In this document: positions 29,401 through 43,880 of the stretch, piece by piece
How the letters are laid out: each line of letters begins with the position of its first letter
How positions within the stretch are numbered: the stretch's first letter is position 1
NCBI RefSeq assembly: GCF_000002995.4
Contig: NW_025062479.1
Span: 2,935,721-2,999,720 of the forward strand
Length of the DNA stretch: 64,000 nucleotides
Reading direction: 5' to 3'
Source: Brugia malayi
Lineage: Eukaryota; Nematoda; Chromadorea; Rhabditida; Onchocercidae
Notes under the pieces: generated by a model
Told to the model about the DNA's origin: nothing
The model's database searches: none
What the model saw: only the letters and a program-made list of their open reading frames with translations
Program-made: the position numbers and the translations under genes

Positions 29401-30617
29401 GGTGAAGGACAAGAACTAAGCGCTGAATATCAAAAGATGATAATACGTGACGAAAAAAGATGGAAAAAAGCTGATTATGATTCAGATGAAATGCTTGATC
29501 GAACCGAATATGGTTGTTTTATGCATCCTGAGGACTGCGATCACATGCGCGATGTTGTCGTTCAGGTGAATGGAGAGTAGCAAAAGAAAGTTGGATTAAA
29601 GATCACTTTAGATGAACTGTCATACAAAACTACCCGTATTATATCAAACTTATGCATAGTTTGTGATCACAAAACTCTGTTCATGTTTTTTAATTTTGTT
29701 ATTTTCAGGAGACACTCGAAGATATTGATAAAAACAAAGATGGATTTGTGGACCTTGACGAATATATCGGTAAGCTCACTACCATACAATGCATAATGTT
29801 CATAGAAATAGCTGATTAGGTAAAGATAATTCTTGTAATCCTTTTCCTATAGATCTTTGTGTTAACTCTGAAGACATCTGTTTTCACAGAGTAATAAGTT
29901 TTTCACTTCTACACCTGACATGCCTGAAGTTCTAGAGAGGCAATATACCAACTTTTACCATTATAGGTGACATGTACAGGCCAGAAGACTACCCAGAATT
30001 GGACGGCAAAGAGCCGGAATGGGTTGCCAGTGAACGGCAGATGTTCAAGGAGCATAGGGACAAAGATGGTGACGGCAAACTGGATCAGGTATTACTAGAA
30101 AATATCTTCTTAACAAGCTTTGCACTTTCTTTTTGCATAACGAATTATTGCTACTCTATTTTAGAATGAAATGAGGGATTGGATAATGCCTATAGGTTTC
30201 GATCATGCTGATGCAGAAGCAAAACACCTAATCGGTATAGCCGATGAAGACAGAGTAAGTTCAAGACGTGCTTGTGAGATTTTGTCAAATATTATAAATA
30301 TTACTGCTTTCATTTTACCTTATCACAAATTGAACAGAAATTGTAGAAATAAAGATTTAGTCCTACTCATACCTTAATGGGATAACTTGCAGCTTGACAA
30401 GATTACGTGTGTAAGGAATGTGTGGGTTAGAATGGCTCACTAACTTTGCAAACGTTTGGGTTCTCATTCTGAAATACTGCATTCCCTATGTCTATCATTT
30501 TTGCAGGACGGAAAGTTATCTCTAAAAGAGGTTCTGGATCATTATGACACATTTGTTGGATCACAAGCAACTGATTATGGCGAACAACTAAACAAACATG
30601 ATCCTGCGGAACTTTAA
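26497..30617 (+). CDS. calu-1: Calumenin (CREC-family secretory-pathway EF-hand protein)
   Basis: Eight exons join in phase: 26497-26583, 26718-26809, 29122-29295, 29379-29565, 29709-29769, 29967-30088, 30165-30254 and 30507-30617, giving 307 residues, close to the roughly 315 of vertebrate calumenin. Residues 1-16 form a signal peptide (hydrophobic [13 protein letters not shown], cleavage near ARA/EQ). [10 protein letters not shown], about residues 38-47, is a calumenin signature. Six EF-hands follow: loops 67-78 ([12 protein letters not shown]), about 103-116 (degenerate), 150-161, 187-198, 232-243 ([12 protein letters not shown]) and 268-279. CREC proteins bind calcium weakly in the ER/secretory pathway and assist folding; in C. 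elegans calu-1 affects cuticle and cGMP-dependent kinase signalling. The C-terminus is HDPAEL, not the usual HDEF/HDEL-type ER signal. Intron 2 is unusually long (2.3 kb). The start is fixed by the signal peptide. Confidence 0.94.
26810..29121. other. Long, less AT-rich intron 2 of calumenin
   Basis: This 2.3 kb intron separates the signal-peptide exons from the EF-hand exons. By eye it is richer in G and C than other introns and the flanking spacers, with few homopolymers. Many short open segments occur on both strands (for example + 27351-27608 and 28140-28388, - 27210-27473). They are interrupted by stops in every frame and show no family I recognise. It could be an old, degraded mobile element or simply a long regulatory intron. 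Confidence 0.45.
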
Positions 30618-31403
30618 ATAGGTAATGAAAGTGACGGCTAATTTGATACGTCCATACTTCTTTGAACTTGAATTAATGTGTGACCACTGTTATTTGCTAA
30701 AATGCTCGTCTACTTAACTTATGCGTGAAACTTCATATTCGATATGCACTGCAATGATCAGTAACATGCTCCGAAATCTTCTCGTAACCAAAAGAATTGC
30801 AAGGAGAATTTTGGTTGATGTTCACCGTAGTGTTGATATATACTATTTACTCGCTGCTTTATATTTTGTTACTCATTTTAAGCTAGTGTTACTACTCTTT
30901 AAATTTCTATTTTCCAATATTATGTGATAAATTCAATTTTTTATATGACAGTTTAGCTTATTATAAGTGAATTGGTTAATTGAATATAACATGCATTCTC
31001 ATATAAAAAACAAATCACTCGGAACCAGAGAAAAATCAAAGACCAGAAATGTGGTATTTTTCCGGATAAAACTAAACGACTAAATATCTCGAAAATAGAA
31101 TCGATATATACATGGAGTATTTTAAACAAAGCGACACCAACAATATCACATCAAATTCGCACGCACTTTCAAAATCGTGTCGGTGCAAAAGAGTAACCAA
31201 TACCAATACTATTGCAATCAAATGAGTACATGATAACCAAGAAATATCTTGATTCAAAAATATGCTAAAGGAAACCTTAGCATTCTCACCTAGGCATTTA
31301 TAATTCACTAATCCCAATTTCTATTATTTAATACATGGAGCACTAACAAACACGACACATAAACTCATGCAAAACATCGGAAAGGAAAATTTCCGGAAGA
31401 ATA
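30618..31403. other. Spacer between calumenin and MOB2
   Basis: Calumenin (+) and MOB2 (-) converge here, so both 3' UTRs should lie in this 0.8 kb. No exon, RNA gene or strong repeat was seen. Confidence 0.6.
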
Positions 31404-34051
31404 TCAGCATGTTTGCGAGTAAGGCTTGTACATCAATGCGGTTGTCGTCGGATAACCACCCCAGCTGCCACTTTTTGATGACGGGAACTGCTGAGGACCG
31501 TTGGATCCATTACTGACTTGTGCTATCTGATGACCACATCCGTGATATAGCATTACTGGGCGTACCAACTTCAATACATTAACTTTAATAGTGCACAGCG
31601 CACTCAAACGTTGAAGATATGAGCAATCCAGGGAAAGCATTTAAAATGTCAGCAATATGTTCATAAGCATAACACTCAGAATAAACTTGTTACCTGCAAT
31701 GTGTGTGAGAGGGCGGATAGCTCCTTACTCTCCAGAAGATCATACATTTTAGCAATAGAATACATGTGTGCTACAACCAAGCCGTATTGAGACCGTAAAT
31801 TCAAAGTAGCGAGCTGTTCCCAGTGATTGGTGTATAGGTGTCCGCAACTATGCCAGAGTAATCGTATTAAACGACGGCAATGATTTTCAAAATTACTCGG
31901 AAAGGCAGATCCTGATGTTCATTATTACAAATATTATAAGAGTTAACAGAACTGAAAACTTTTAAGTTGATATTAGGGCAAAAAATAGTTCTATTTCTTT
32001 ACACATCCCCATATACTTGTGAGTATAGAGTAGTTCTCTGTTATACCAGATTTTTTTTTTTTTTGCAATTCGGGCATAAGTTGAAAGAGCGTATAAATTC
32101 AAAAATTATACGCGTAAAAAAAGACACAATTTATACTTCTCTTCCTTTTTACAGATATTATAGTTTTGGCATATAATAGACTTTTCGTGACTAAAAACAC
32201 CTCGAAACCTTACCATATTTAGTTGGGTAAAGTCGCTCATCTTTTGCGCTTTTTTCGCAGAATGATAATACACAATCGATGTACTGCATAGCTGAATATA
32301 GGTGATGTTTCCTCCTTTCATCAATCCAGTGTGCTTTCCTGCAACTTTCTTTGCAGCAATTATTTTGCAATTTTGTTTGAAGTTTGCTCCATATATTATT
32401 TAAATTATAGGGAAGCAAAACCTGAAATGTTACCCTAAGGATATTTATATAGCGAATTAAAAAAAGTGCTGCATCTAAGCAGATTCAATTTGTTACATTA
32501 AACAATAATTTTTAATGCGTTTAAATTAAAAGTATGATTGTGAAACTTACGGAACACCTGGATAGGACATAATAGGACATGAGACCGGTGTACACACTTC
32601 TGATATCGTTCCACACAAAGCATTTACATTCTCGAAAAGACATAATGCTGAAATATGTTCTTGTTTACAGAAATTTAGCTAGCAGTTCGTAAAGTCATAA
32701 CTTTTAGGTTTAAATTGTTTATCAGTACAATTCAACCTTGAGTAAATAAAATAACCATGTAACTTACTGTGTGTAGCTAACCACTCATTTTTATCCATTC
32801 CCTGAGGTAGCTTTGAAAGTCGCCTAATCATCTGCAAAAAAGAAATTATTTTCTATCTCCTGAAAAAAATTATTTTTCTATTTTCCTATTTCCCATCTTC
32901 TGTTTGGAAATCGTATGCTCACACATTGTTTCTATCGAAATATAGAAATTCCACATGTTCAATGAATTTAACCATTCCAAGAAGATATTCGTAATGGATG
33001 AAATGGTATCAAAATAAACAACACCTACTTCATCATCGAAAGAATCACACACGCCCATTTCAGATAGTGCTTTACGTTTACAATTTGGAGCATGGATGTA
33101 TGTAGTGGCATTTTTCCCTCCATTTGATGACATGCGTCGTGCTGAACGACATCTTTCATTCACACCTTTGCGTCGCGATCTCCTGGAACTGATTTATATC
33201 TATTTGGCTCCATATTGAATTTATATGTCTTCTAAAAAAAGTATCCTAAACCCATCTATTCATATCGAAGAATAGGATTTTCAAAACATGCACATTCAAA
33301 ATAACCAAAATTGATCTGCTCCCAGAAGAGAAACGCTTCATTTACCACACTCAAACAAACAGTTCTGTTAAAAATCGGATCAATCTGATCAGATCAAAAA
33401 GTTGAACGACTGGGCAAGATTAGCAACATATTAGAGGAAAAAATCTGTTCGAATAAGTTAATATCTATTTCACTTTAATATAAGACTAGTGGATGATCAA
33501 TTCTGCAGAAGTCAGCCCCAAATTATTTGTGAATGATTCAAAGTATAAACTGCGAAAGACTAATGAGCTGTAATAAGATCGGACAAGAGATATTAAAAGA
33601 GTGAGATAATAATTGCTTGTACTATCCGAAATATACATTTCCAAGATCATCTGGAAAAACTACTGCATGCAATTTGACACTGAGCCACCATCCCTTCATG
33701 TGCAATCTCGATAACGCACTAATATGAGTCAAACTCAAAAAAAAAAAAAAAAAAAAAAAAGGAAAATTGGGCCTGTAGTTTTATGCATCCATTCTACTCT
33801 ACATAAACAACAAATGGGGGAATAAAGTAACAAAACTGAACTCACATTGCAAATGAGATGATATTAGAGAGGAATATTTTAGCAAGGCAACAACCATCCT
33901 CGCTCACATCTTTAGATGAATGTCTTGATAATGTGCTTCGCTTTGCATGTGACTGCGATTTCACATTTCCAGTAGATACTCCAACTGACCCACTTCCACC
34001 AGCTGTTTCTGTGTTCGGATATTTTTCAGTCAATATCGACGTTACCTCCAT
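31404..34051 (-). CDS. mob-2: MOB2-type kinase activator
   Basis: MOB proteins bind and activate NDR/LATS-type kinases in Hippo and morphogenesis pathways; MOB2 pairs with NDR. Minus-strand exons are 34051-33846, 33182-33029, 32831-32768, 32647-32551, 32338-32214, 31911-31694 and a last exon 31568-31404. The first six join in phase to residue 288; with the last the protein is 342 residues. Residues 1-120 are a Ser/Gly-rich and basic extension (RRKGVNERCRSARR). The MOB domain starts near 121 (RLSKLPQGMDKNEWLATHT), continues through LFENVNALCGTISE, WIDERRKHH and LYPTKYGSAFPSNFE, and ends in YDLLESKELSAL. The zinc site is intact: Cys160, Cys165, His240 and His245. The PTKYG and FPS segments favour MOB2 over MOB1, MOB3 or phocein. 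The last exon uses a weak acceptor (ATTGAAG) and is the least certain part; its tail is low in complexity. Confidence 0.87.
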
Positions 34052-37000
34052 AGCTACACCTAATTAACAGGACATTTATTAACAGCACTTAGCTATTACA
34101 AAGCAGACTTTCCGCTAATATCATCCTACATCTTTAATGAAGTCTGTTGCAAAACATCCCCATCATTCTGAACTACGCAATATTCCTTTTATACCATTCT
34201 TATTAATTTCTCACTCCTGCATAACTGATCACTGATAGCTATTACACTTGCTGCTCCACTTTTCTTATGACGGGCACAATTCGGCTGGTTCCTGACCTAC
34301 ATTACATAATTAATGGAACGTGTCAATACTTCTGAAAGTGCAACGACTTCTTGTCAACAAAGTGCCAATTAATACAATTAGGAGAAAACCTTGTCATTTG
34401 CACGCAGTTCCACGCTTATCAATAAACTGTAAAGGTAAATAGAAGTTGTGTTGTTTTTCACATTTGTTTACTACCTTCGAAAACGCTCAAAACGCCCCCT
34501 ATAGCAGTCACCTTTTCACTTAATCATACTTTACGCTCATCATGCAAATAAAAAATGAGATACGACCAGTTGCAAACGGAAAAATCGATATCCACGTAAA
34601 AACCATCCCAATCGATTAGAACTGACCAAATTCATAGCGAAAGCATATGGAAAACAATCTCAAACAAATATGGAAAAATGCAGAACTGGAAGAGCTGAAC
34701 ATGGCTTGCACCGATTGGTAGCACCAGCATCACCAACTTTTTTTTTACAAGCACAAAAAGTACCAACCCTTCACACTCCTTTTCTTCATGTAACTTTCTG
34801 AATGTGAACCATATGAAATACACCAGATTTAATACTCGGTTATTGTGTGAATATTATTAGACAATCAGTGATCTTGGAAACATCATATAATTTGGTGCTG
34901 GAGATGAACAAAGAAAAAAACATTATCAGCTTTTCTGCCGACGTTAGAAAATGCAAATTTTCGTCATTTCTTTACGTACTGATATAAAATATATTCATCT
35001 CAGACAGTTAAAAAGTTATGGTGCAGAAAATAATTCTAGATAATTGAATAACTGAAGATTAATTGAAATAATTGAAGATTTAGATTTAAGAAAAAATAAT
35101 TTTCAATAAAAAAACTGTAATAAAAAAAATTGAACTAATAGAAAACAAATAAAAAATTGAATATAACTTCGTGATTTTCTACTGTTCCATTCTGACCCTT
35201 TCCGTTCTAGTTCCTTTTTTTTTCTTTGCTTTCAACTGCTCAATCTATAAGGGAAATTATAACCAATATAGACCAAGGACAAGAGATCCTACATTACACC
35301 CAATCAATAAGCGACAACGCTTTTCGTTATAAGATTGAACACAGTAACGGAAACCAAGATCCTACTTTTTCACATCCCTACACCTAAATCATGATGAAAA
35401 CGTGACGGACAGTTACACTTACATCTTAGGTACACGAGTCTTCGAACATAATTTTGGCTAATTATTGGAAAGATTACACATCAACTACATTGATCCTGGA
35501 ATAAGAACAAGAAAAAGGGGAAAAAATGTGGATGCTATTCCACGAAGATCTGGGAGGCAGCCATATTTCTGATTTTTTTTCTAGAGTCCGACTACTTCCC
35601 AGAAAGTTTTTAGAAAAACCTATCCACGCCAACGATGAGAATTTCTGTCAGTAAATGATTTGCTTCACATAATTTTCATTAAAGAAGGATGGGAGATGAG
35701 AAATTAAAAAAACTGTTGTGATTCAATTAACGAAGGATGAAAACGCAGGAACGGTTATATTAAAAGAAGGTTAAATCAATTATATTAAAATTATGCTGTT
35801 GTTGTTCCAGCCAAACAGAAGTAAGGTAGTGAAGTAGTGAGAAATAAGAGCAATCATTAATGTAGTTTTGCATTTTTAGAATAGCGAAGTTGACTTTTCA
35901 CATGATAAACTATGCATAAATATTGAATAATAGTACGTCAACAAAGCTCAAATAAGAAAATAAGAAACAAAATTAACAGGTCGTAATAATTACACTGATG
36001 TCCCCTTAGCGGTTAATAGTACAGCTTGTGAGAGTGAAGTGAAATGGTTCTTCACAACACTGAAAGTAGAAATACTCCAACCGTCCTCTTCTCTCTGCCT
36101 TTATCATCATTCGAAAGAACAGGAACAAATAAGAACCAAAGAAAAAAATTGCTTGCAGTAAGAGGAAATTATTAAATACATTCCATCAAAAACTAACGAA
36201 TAATAGTAATACCATCGTTTCTATACAACACTGATCTTAATATTTCAGTGAGAATGGTGGGAGGGGACTGTCACCAGCGATCGTTCACCTGAGAATACAC
36301 TTCACAAACACAAACACATACACATACATACGCACAACCCAGTAAATCAATCCTCCATCTCTCGCAACTGGGAACAGTGAAATATGAATTGTCATATGTG
36401 CAACATACATCCGGTACTTGTGACAACAACAGACATGCCACTTTGCATCACAAAAATTAGGAAATTTGATCTGGTACTTTCGATACTATCTCAATACACA
36501 ATGACTAGAAATGGATGGTTTACCTAAAGGATGTTCACCTTTTCTACCTACTATATACCACTGTTTCCCATCTTCATATCTAAGATAACGAATTTCGCGA
36601 TTCTTGTTTTTGCTATTCCGGAAGTTCGATAGTTATACCTGAACAGTATTTAACCCCTGTCTATTACAATTACAAGAGTAAATGAAGCAACATCTTATGA
36701 TGGGCTCCCCAATCTGTTGCGAAACCATTAAGCTTCGTATTACTGCATATCCAACAAACTTCAAATAACGGTCACTAAATCCAACAAATTCATAGAAATT
36801 CAACAAGCTATACAACTGTCAGTATCATTCTATGAATTTCAAATTTCACAACATCTATCCTTTACCTATACTTTATTTTAAAAATTTCCGAAAATTTTCA
36901 ACTTGGCTTAGGCCGGTAATGATTCTCATCCTCTATATATTTAGTCCTTGCTAAAATCCATAAAGAATTCTTTCGCACTTCTTATACTGTATTTTTATGG

Positions 37001-39840
37001 AAAAAATTCATCGGTTTGAAGGTTGTCAGACTGCTAAGATCAGTTAAATATAAACATTAAAGCAAGGAAACATACAAATTGTTGGACAAGATTTCTGTAG
37101 TTTTATGCAAGAATGTGAGTGCTTAAGGAAGTGAGTGGTACGGAGAAAAAAGGAAGGATAAAAGGGAAAAATGGAACTTAATTAATGTGCAGAGAAGTAA
37201 GAATAAGCATTCAACTGATCTATAAGCAAAGTTTTTACAAGTTCAAATTACTAAAATACTTGTCTATGAAGTAAACCAGTCTCTTCTAGAAGATTTGACA
37301 CGAATCTGATGTGGAGATCAAATTACAAGTAGACTAATTTACAAAATCAATAAACGGAGAGCTATAAGCAACTAATGTTACTCACATAAATTTACTGCAA
37401 GAAGCACTTTACTGATATCAGTTAGCGATGTGAACAAAACAATGTAAAAAATAATATTACACGTATAAGTAGCGCACCTGTTAACAACCCAAAGATTACG
37501 CCAAACCCACATAATCCCCAAAAAAACCTTAACATGGAATTCTTTATCGAAAATATTAAGACTTACTTGGTTATCCATTCCACTGTATCACGAAGATAAT
37601 CCGGAAGAAGCCGATCAAAGCGGCTATTGATTTTGTTAGATGCCAGTGTAACTGACGAGTTTGACCATTCAAAATAAAATATACCGGTTATCCAGTGTTT
37701 GCATTCGTTTGCATTAACTCTCACCAAACTTCTGGCGGATTCGGTAGAAATAAGCTGAACATACAAAGAATTAAAGTACATACATCGAGTAATCTATTCG
37801 AACTACGACAAGCGATAATCGTAAACGTCCCTAGTCCTGGCTACAAAACAAAAAAAAGAAAACCTCATAAAGAATGTCACCAAATTACGGGAAGTCTTGA
37901 ACGAACCGATATCCCGGATCAATAACGAGAACAAACTACACAGACGCATTAACAGGACTACAAAGGAACGGATAGAATCCGAGCCATTCCATCGGTAATT
38001 TGCGGATCTGTTGCTATGCAATTCATTTCATGTTGAATTGAAAAATTGTCTTGAAGAGTGAATGAAGCTAAGGCGGTAGTGTCCATGGAACAGCGCACAT
38101 GTCTCAATACCATAAGTGGGAAACACATTATTAACCATCACTACCCGAAGCATTGGATGATGACCTAATGAAATGTTATGGGTGCGAATCCCCAGTTCAA
38201 AATCATATGCGGGAATTGCGCATATGAAGTACGTCTGAAGTAAGCTTGACGAGTTCTTTTTTTCTACGATAATTTTAAGGGAAACATAATCCTGGTGTTA
38301 GTATTTCTTTACAAGTTTTTCCAAGAAGAACTTCACAATGTTTATGATGAAATAAATCACTGCTTATATGCTTTGGAATTTTCCGGGATGCACCTATCGA
38401 CATCTTTTCACTGCTATTCCTTTTACGGTCACTAGATGTATTCGTTAGGATGTAAAATGATCATGCTCTGTTTTCATAAGAAGAGAATTCATCTAAAGCT
38501 TTTTTGGTATTATATTGGAGAGTTTTATGAGATATAAGAAACAGGGAATGATCTCATTTTTGAAGAATTTTCTGATTGAATAAAAGATACTATCTACCAT
38601 CTCCGATATAGCTGTATTTTTTCTCTTTCTTTTTTTAACTTTAGTATAATTCATCAAAGTTATGTTTTTTTTTTTTTTTCTCTCTGTTCTAAAAGAATAC
38701 TTTCATTCATTATGCTTCCTCAGAGATCAGTAGAAATAATTTCGGTGCCACTGATTCACTCATTTCCCTTCTCATCGTCACATTTTTTTATCACTTTTTT
38801 TTTTTTCGATGGATTTCGAATAGAAGAAAATTCGGTGATACTTCTTATCATAAATGTTAGTGACATTTGACGGTGATTGTTTTCAAGTAAGAAGTGCTAA
38901 TACATAGGAAAACAAAAATTCATGGAATGTTTTGGTGTCCTAACATCCTATATAACGAAGAAAATCGAAGCATTGTTTGTAATCAGTAGTAGAAGTAGCT
39001 AGGCTAGAATTGCTTATGGGAAAGCCTAGCTATATTGAGAGGAGGAGAGAAGGCCTAAGGCCGATAGCTTCAGAGTTCTGACAATGTGAGTTGCTTTGAG
39101 GTTCTTTTGATCAATTTGTGCGAATATGTACTTCCCATGCTGGAGCAGATTGAAGAGGTCTTTCTATGGCAAGACATTTTCCACTTCTCTTTTAAAGTAT
39201 ATACATTATCACGCTTCACTAGATTATCTTAGCCTTTTTTTTTCAATTTTATCGAAATGAAAGTTTTCAATTTAACAACTGATAAACTAATGGTCTAAAT
39301 TGGAGTGCGGATATGTCCGGATGTACAGATGAATCACTTACATGACCCCTAGATTGTTGTCGCCGCTCTGCAATTGTATTTTATTGAAAATCATCTTAAA
39401 AAAATAATTGCATGTTTTTTTTAAAAATAGTTTTTTCCTGAAAACAGGGAAGAAGCAAAAGGAATCACTTAAAACAATAAAAATTGGCTTAGCATGTAAA
39501 GAATATTTTGTTGATGTGAAATTTTTTATTTATCACTCAGTCCAGTACTTTTCTAAATTCTCATTTAGCTATATTTTATTATGGAAAAATATTTCTGTTT
39601 CCACTGCTTAACTTTTTTTAGAAGTCTTTTCACTTCGAAATGCAATTTTCTCCACGAATTTGAGCATTTTTCATAAAATACATAAGGATTTCACTTGAAA
39701 CATTTGTTATTTCATGAAATCATACCAATAAAAAATTACTCTTACTGTCAATATGGTATAACAAAATAATAATTCGTGTGATGGCTATACAAATCAAAAA
39801 TATGACAAGAATTGAATTTCTTAGAATTCAGATATAAATG
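34052..39840. other. Upstream region shared by MOB2 and synaptogyrin
   Basis: MOB2 (-) and synaptogyrin (+) diverge from this 5.8 kb. It has fewer homopolymers than the left flank from about 34 to 38 kb. A minus-strand segment at 37563-38021 has only two stops in one frame and is discussed under findings. A 10-bp hairpin lies at 38996-39032. T-rich runs occur near 38660-38678 and 38786-38808. Additional 5' exons of MOB2 are possible but none could be demonstrated. Confidence 0.45.
38996..39032. repeat. 10-bp inverted repeat with 17-base loop
   Basis: TAGCTAGGCT at 38996-39005 and its exact reverse complement AGCCTAGCTA at 39023-39032 flank a 17-base spacer, about 0.8 kb upstream of synaptogyrin. 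The stem is too short for a typical miRNA precursor. Function unknown. Confidence 0.7.
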
Positions 39841-41785
39841 ATGGAGAATATTCGAGCATATGGTGCTGGCCTAGCTGGAGGACAATTTCAACTGAGCGTT
39901 TTCTTGAGAAAACCGGCTGTTATCTTGCGAATTTTTGCTTTGGTTAGTGAAATGTAGATTTTTTTGTTTGAAAAATATCTACATGATTAAGATATTCCAT
40001 AAATGAAAATATTGGCGAAATTTTTTAGTTAGCTGACGGTATATGTTAAGATGAAGACAAAACTCTTTGCAGCAATTAGCTGAAAAATGCTAATCTCATT
40101 ATCATCATCGTCATATATTTTTTGGTTGCTGAATTAAAATCATACATTTCGCAACTTGGAACATTAAACAGTGATAGACATATCAGTGATAGTTTTTTTT
40201 TTCTTTTTTTTTTTAATATTTTTACATTTAAGGTTGTTGGTCTTGCACAGTGGATCGCCGTTTCACGTGGTGGTTGGTATACATCAGAAAATGGTGACAA
40301 ACAAATTTGCCTTTATGCCAATAGTTCATCGACCTGTTCTTTCGGTTCAGCGATGGGTTTTTTTGCTGTTCTGAGTTCACTGGGTTTATTGTTTCTAGAT
40401 GCTAAATTCGAGAAAATTAGTTCCATTCCAACTAGAAAACGTGCTGTAACCACCGATATGATCCTTTCTGGTTTGTTGACTACTCTATTTTTATTTTTCG
40501 ATCGCATAGTATTAAACCGTTTTTTATGACTACTACTGAAACTTTTATTAGCCGAGAAACACTGGATACGTTAGATACGATTTTGAAAATCCATTTCTCA
40601 CATATGAACTTTTCTTCATTGATCGATGGCCAATTGAATGAAGGAGATCAAACTAATTTTTCATTACTGAGAAACTTCTTTAGCCATCTACATTTATTCT
40701 TTGTGTTATTTGTTTAATAATTCTCTTCTGAGAAGTGCATAAGGATCCTAAATATCCAAACAATAAGTGAAGTACGGATATTTAAAACATATTAATATTT
40801 AAATCTCTAAATTTTAAAGCGAGTTAGAATTCCAAAATATTTTTTGCTTAAATTTCAAATTAATTTGGAAAATATTGCCCAAAAAGAATAAGTCATAATT
40901 TTCAGCACTGCTGGCATTCTTATTTCTGATAACTTTTTTTTCGTTATGGTCAAAGTATGGTGAGGTGGATATAAGCAAACCGTACGATGGCGGTATGGCC
41001 AAAAGCGCCATTTTATTCGCGTTTCTATCATTCGTTACTTGGGTGGCTTTTTGGTCTTGTTTCACTAAATAGTAGCGAATTATTTTTGTTCCACCACTAG
41101 AAGTTTGGATGATATTTTTTAAGTTTAACATAAGACAAGGTTTTGGATGATTAAAGAAAATATCAATTTTAATTTCAGTTGTATCTTTTGCAAACTTCTG
41201 CTGTTCCAGTAAACTTTTTTACACTTCTTTAATATCACAAGTAATTGACTTTCATAATGGGAAATTTCATCGATTCTAGGGGGCGGTTACGTTTTTGGCA
41301 TGGAGACGATACGAAGAAGGTGCAATAACAAATTTCGTACCATCATATGAACAAGATTTCACAACTGGGATACATGCTGGACCAGATTACAGCTATGGTG
41401 GAGAAAGCGATATCGGCGTTGCTGGTTAGTTTATTTTGACAAATGAGGCTACTCGAATTATAAATGTTATGTAGTAAAATCAAATTAAAAAAATTGCGAG
41501 AGGATAATGGGTATGAAAACTTTAAATTGTATTATGAAAAAACATAAATGACATTTAACACTGTTTTCTCAAATAGAATTGTTGTCACTCAACTGTTGTT
41601 CTAAGTAATTTAATGGAACACTGTGCTATATAACTTATACACAGGATTTCATTTATTCTGAAAAGTTTACAATTTGAAATATTTCAGGACAAAGTGAGAG
41701 AGGTGCATATCAGAATGCTCCATTTACAGCAATCAATACAGCAGAATCTCCAGTGGATATTACAAAAAGTTATCAGGGATATTAG
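39841..41785 (+). CDS. sng-1: Synaptogyrin, synaptic-vesicle tetraspan protein
   Basis: Five exons, 39841-39942, 40233-40470, 40906-41042, 41280-41424 and 41688-41785, join in phase to 239 residues, the usual synaptogyrin length. The N-terminus MENIRAYGAGLAGG is the family hallmark; a second in-frame ATG lies one codon upstream at 39838. The MARVEL-type four-helix layout is visible: TM1 about 25-44, a lumenal loop with Cys60, Cys69 and a possible glycosylation site at Asn64, TM2 74-89, TM3 107-129 and TM4 145-168, followed by AWRRYEEG and a cytosolic tail rich in Tyr, Gly and Ser. Synaptogyrins sit in synaptic vesicle membranes and modulate vesicle formation and release. The gene is followed after 2.1 kb by a collagen on the same strand; nothing indicates an operon. 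Exon 2 reads on into its intron for about 60 bases with no stop, but the next exon fits only from the donor at 40471. Confidence 0.94.
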
Positions 41786-43880
41786 CTAATTTTTTTTTTT
41801 TTTTTTCATTTTTTTTAGCAGAGCAGAAAATGCATAGCTCAAATATGTAAACATCTTTTACTATCATCTAGCATTTTTTTTTTCCTTTTTTGAAATTGTG
41901 CCTTATAATAGAAAACACCAGTAACTACTGTTGATCCAGTTAAAGAATAGTTTTAATTTTAGAAGGAAACCATTACATTCGCAGTAAAAAAAAAGGAATT
42001 GCTAATCATTTATGTATTTTTTCCATTTACACATAATTGTTATCACTTTAAAAAAAAAAAAAGATTGCATACGATTTTTATATACAAGCAGTTATTCCTG
42101 AAAAAAGCAAATTTTGAATCTTTGATGATTTATGACTTATGCATGAATGATGTGTTATAGTATCATTGCTTTAAAGTTCAATATGTATGCTTTTCAAATC
42201 ATATGTTTCGTTTAGAATTTCTTCTTGCTTCACTTATAGTAAATTGAATCGAGCAAACTATACAGTCGCTCTCATAAACGTTAGCTTAGCTTTTAGGAAA
42301 AAGTTTAGAAAATGCAGTTTTTCTCAAAGTTAAACATTTTCTATTTATATTTACATGCAGTTTAAATTAATTTAATATCTTTGTTATAGCCATTATGTCA
42401 GATCTTTTCATACAGACAAAAATAGATGATATTCCAGAATTCTGATAACTTTTTCCACTATCTAATATTTTTGCTGAAAAAGAGTGTATTTATCTGTATA
42501 ATTCTTTACGGGAAATAAAGCATTTATAGAAATCGAAATTATTTTAGAAGTGTCTTTTAATATGATACATATTAAAGGTATTAAATTTAATGGCATCTAA
42601 AAGGAAAAAGTTTTAAAAAAAAATGAATCGCCGCAAAATTTGATTATTGTTACTACTTGGCATCAATTGCTTTACGAAAAAGATGTGATAGAATGAGTTA
42701 AAAAAAAAAAAAAGAATAATAATAACTTGAAAATTCCAAGTAAATGCTCATATTTTTTAATTTACTGTTACAAATTCTTAATATGATATACACTTTCATT
42801 CTGGAATGAAATAAGTATGAATTGAACTATGCAGTAAGACAATTTAGGTGCAATAAAGTAGCATTAGCTTATGAAAATGTAAACATCAAAGAAAAAATAT
42901 TAATGAAAATAGATTTAAATTATTTTGTATAAAAATATTTTATGATATTGAATAAAAAGAATGATTAGATATAACTACCATATATTTTTATAGCAATATG
43001 CCCGTCGTTTTTTTAGTTATTCATTCGTTGAATTATAGAATATATTCCTAATTCTTATTATTATTGCCCACTTTTTCCCCGGATTTATCTTTTTCACTTA
43101 TTCTCCACTCATTACAACAATGAAGGAAGGAAAGATAGAAGAAAACTGGCTCATAAGAATGATTTTATTACATTGGTAGCCATTGCATGCTACAAAACTC
43201 ATTCGTCACTTTCCTTCAACTTTCTATCCGTTACCTATTTTGGTCATCTCCCAATCAACCATCAATATCATCGGATATTCTACTTAATACACTGAATGCT
43301 AGTGTTGAATTAGTAACTTAAATGAATTTTTGATAGAAGTTTATGTTGCTATCAAGAAATGACTGAGCATTTGCTTTTACTATTTGATGGTTGCTCCCAA
43401 AAACAAAAAACAGCTCTGCCAGGAGTGATTTAGAATTGAAGTTAAAATTCTACATGAATGTAGTAGTAAGTAGAAAACTTTTAATTTAAGTAATAAATAT
43501 TTCTAGTCTTTTATACAAATAACAGAAATTTCATGGATAAATTGATTAAATTTGATTTTTTTCTGAATTCTCATCAAATTGCATGCTTCAGTTTGGTACA
43601 CTGTTTCGAGATAAAAATGGAGGAAAAGCAAATTTAATAATTTCGAATTTTCAATTGTCAAAGAAGGACAAAAAAAAATAAGAAATGTATTCCCACTAGC
43701 ATATCTACATTATTTTCTCCCTAATCCTGTTTAATTTTTTTTTTTTTTCGATTAATTTTGATAGACTTAACTTTATTCACTTTCATTTTGCCTATTGTTC
43801 GATGAAAAATTCAAGTCAAACTTTTTTTCTTTTTCTAGTAAAACAAAGAATTGCAGATCAAATTAAAATAATTCAGCCAA
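41786..43880. other. Spacer between synaptogyrin and collagen
   Basis: About 2.1 kb of AT-rich sequence with T runs at 41791-41808 and 41874-41883 and A runs near 42050-42063 and 42700-42713. It should contain the synaptogyrin 3' UTR and the collagen promoter. No exon or RNA gene was recognised. Confidence 0.6.
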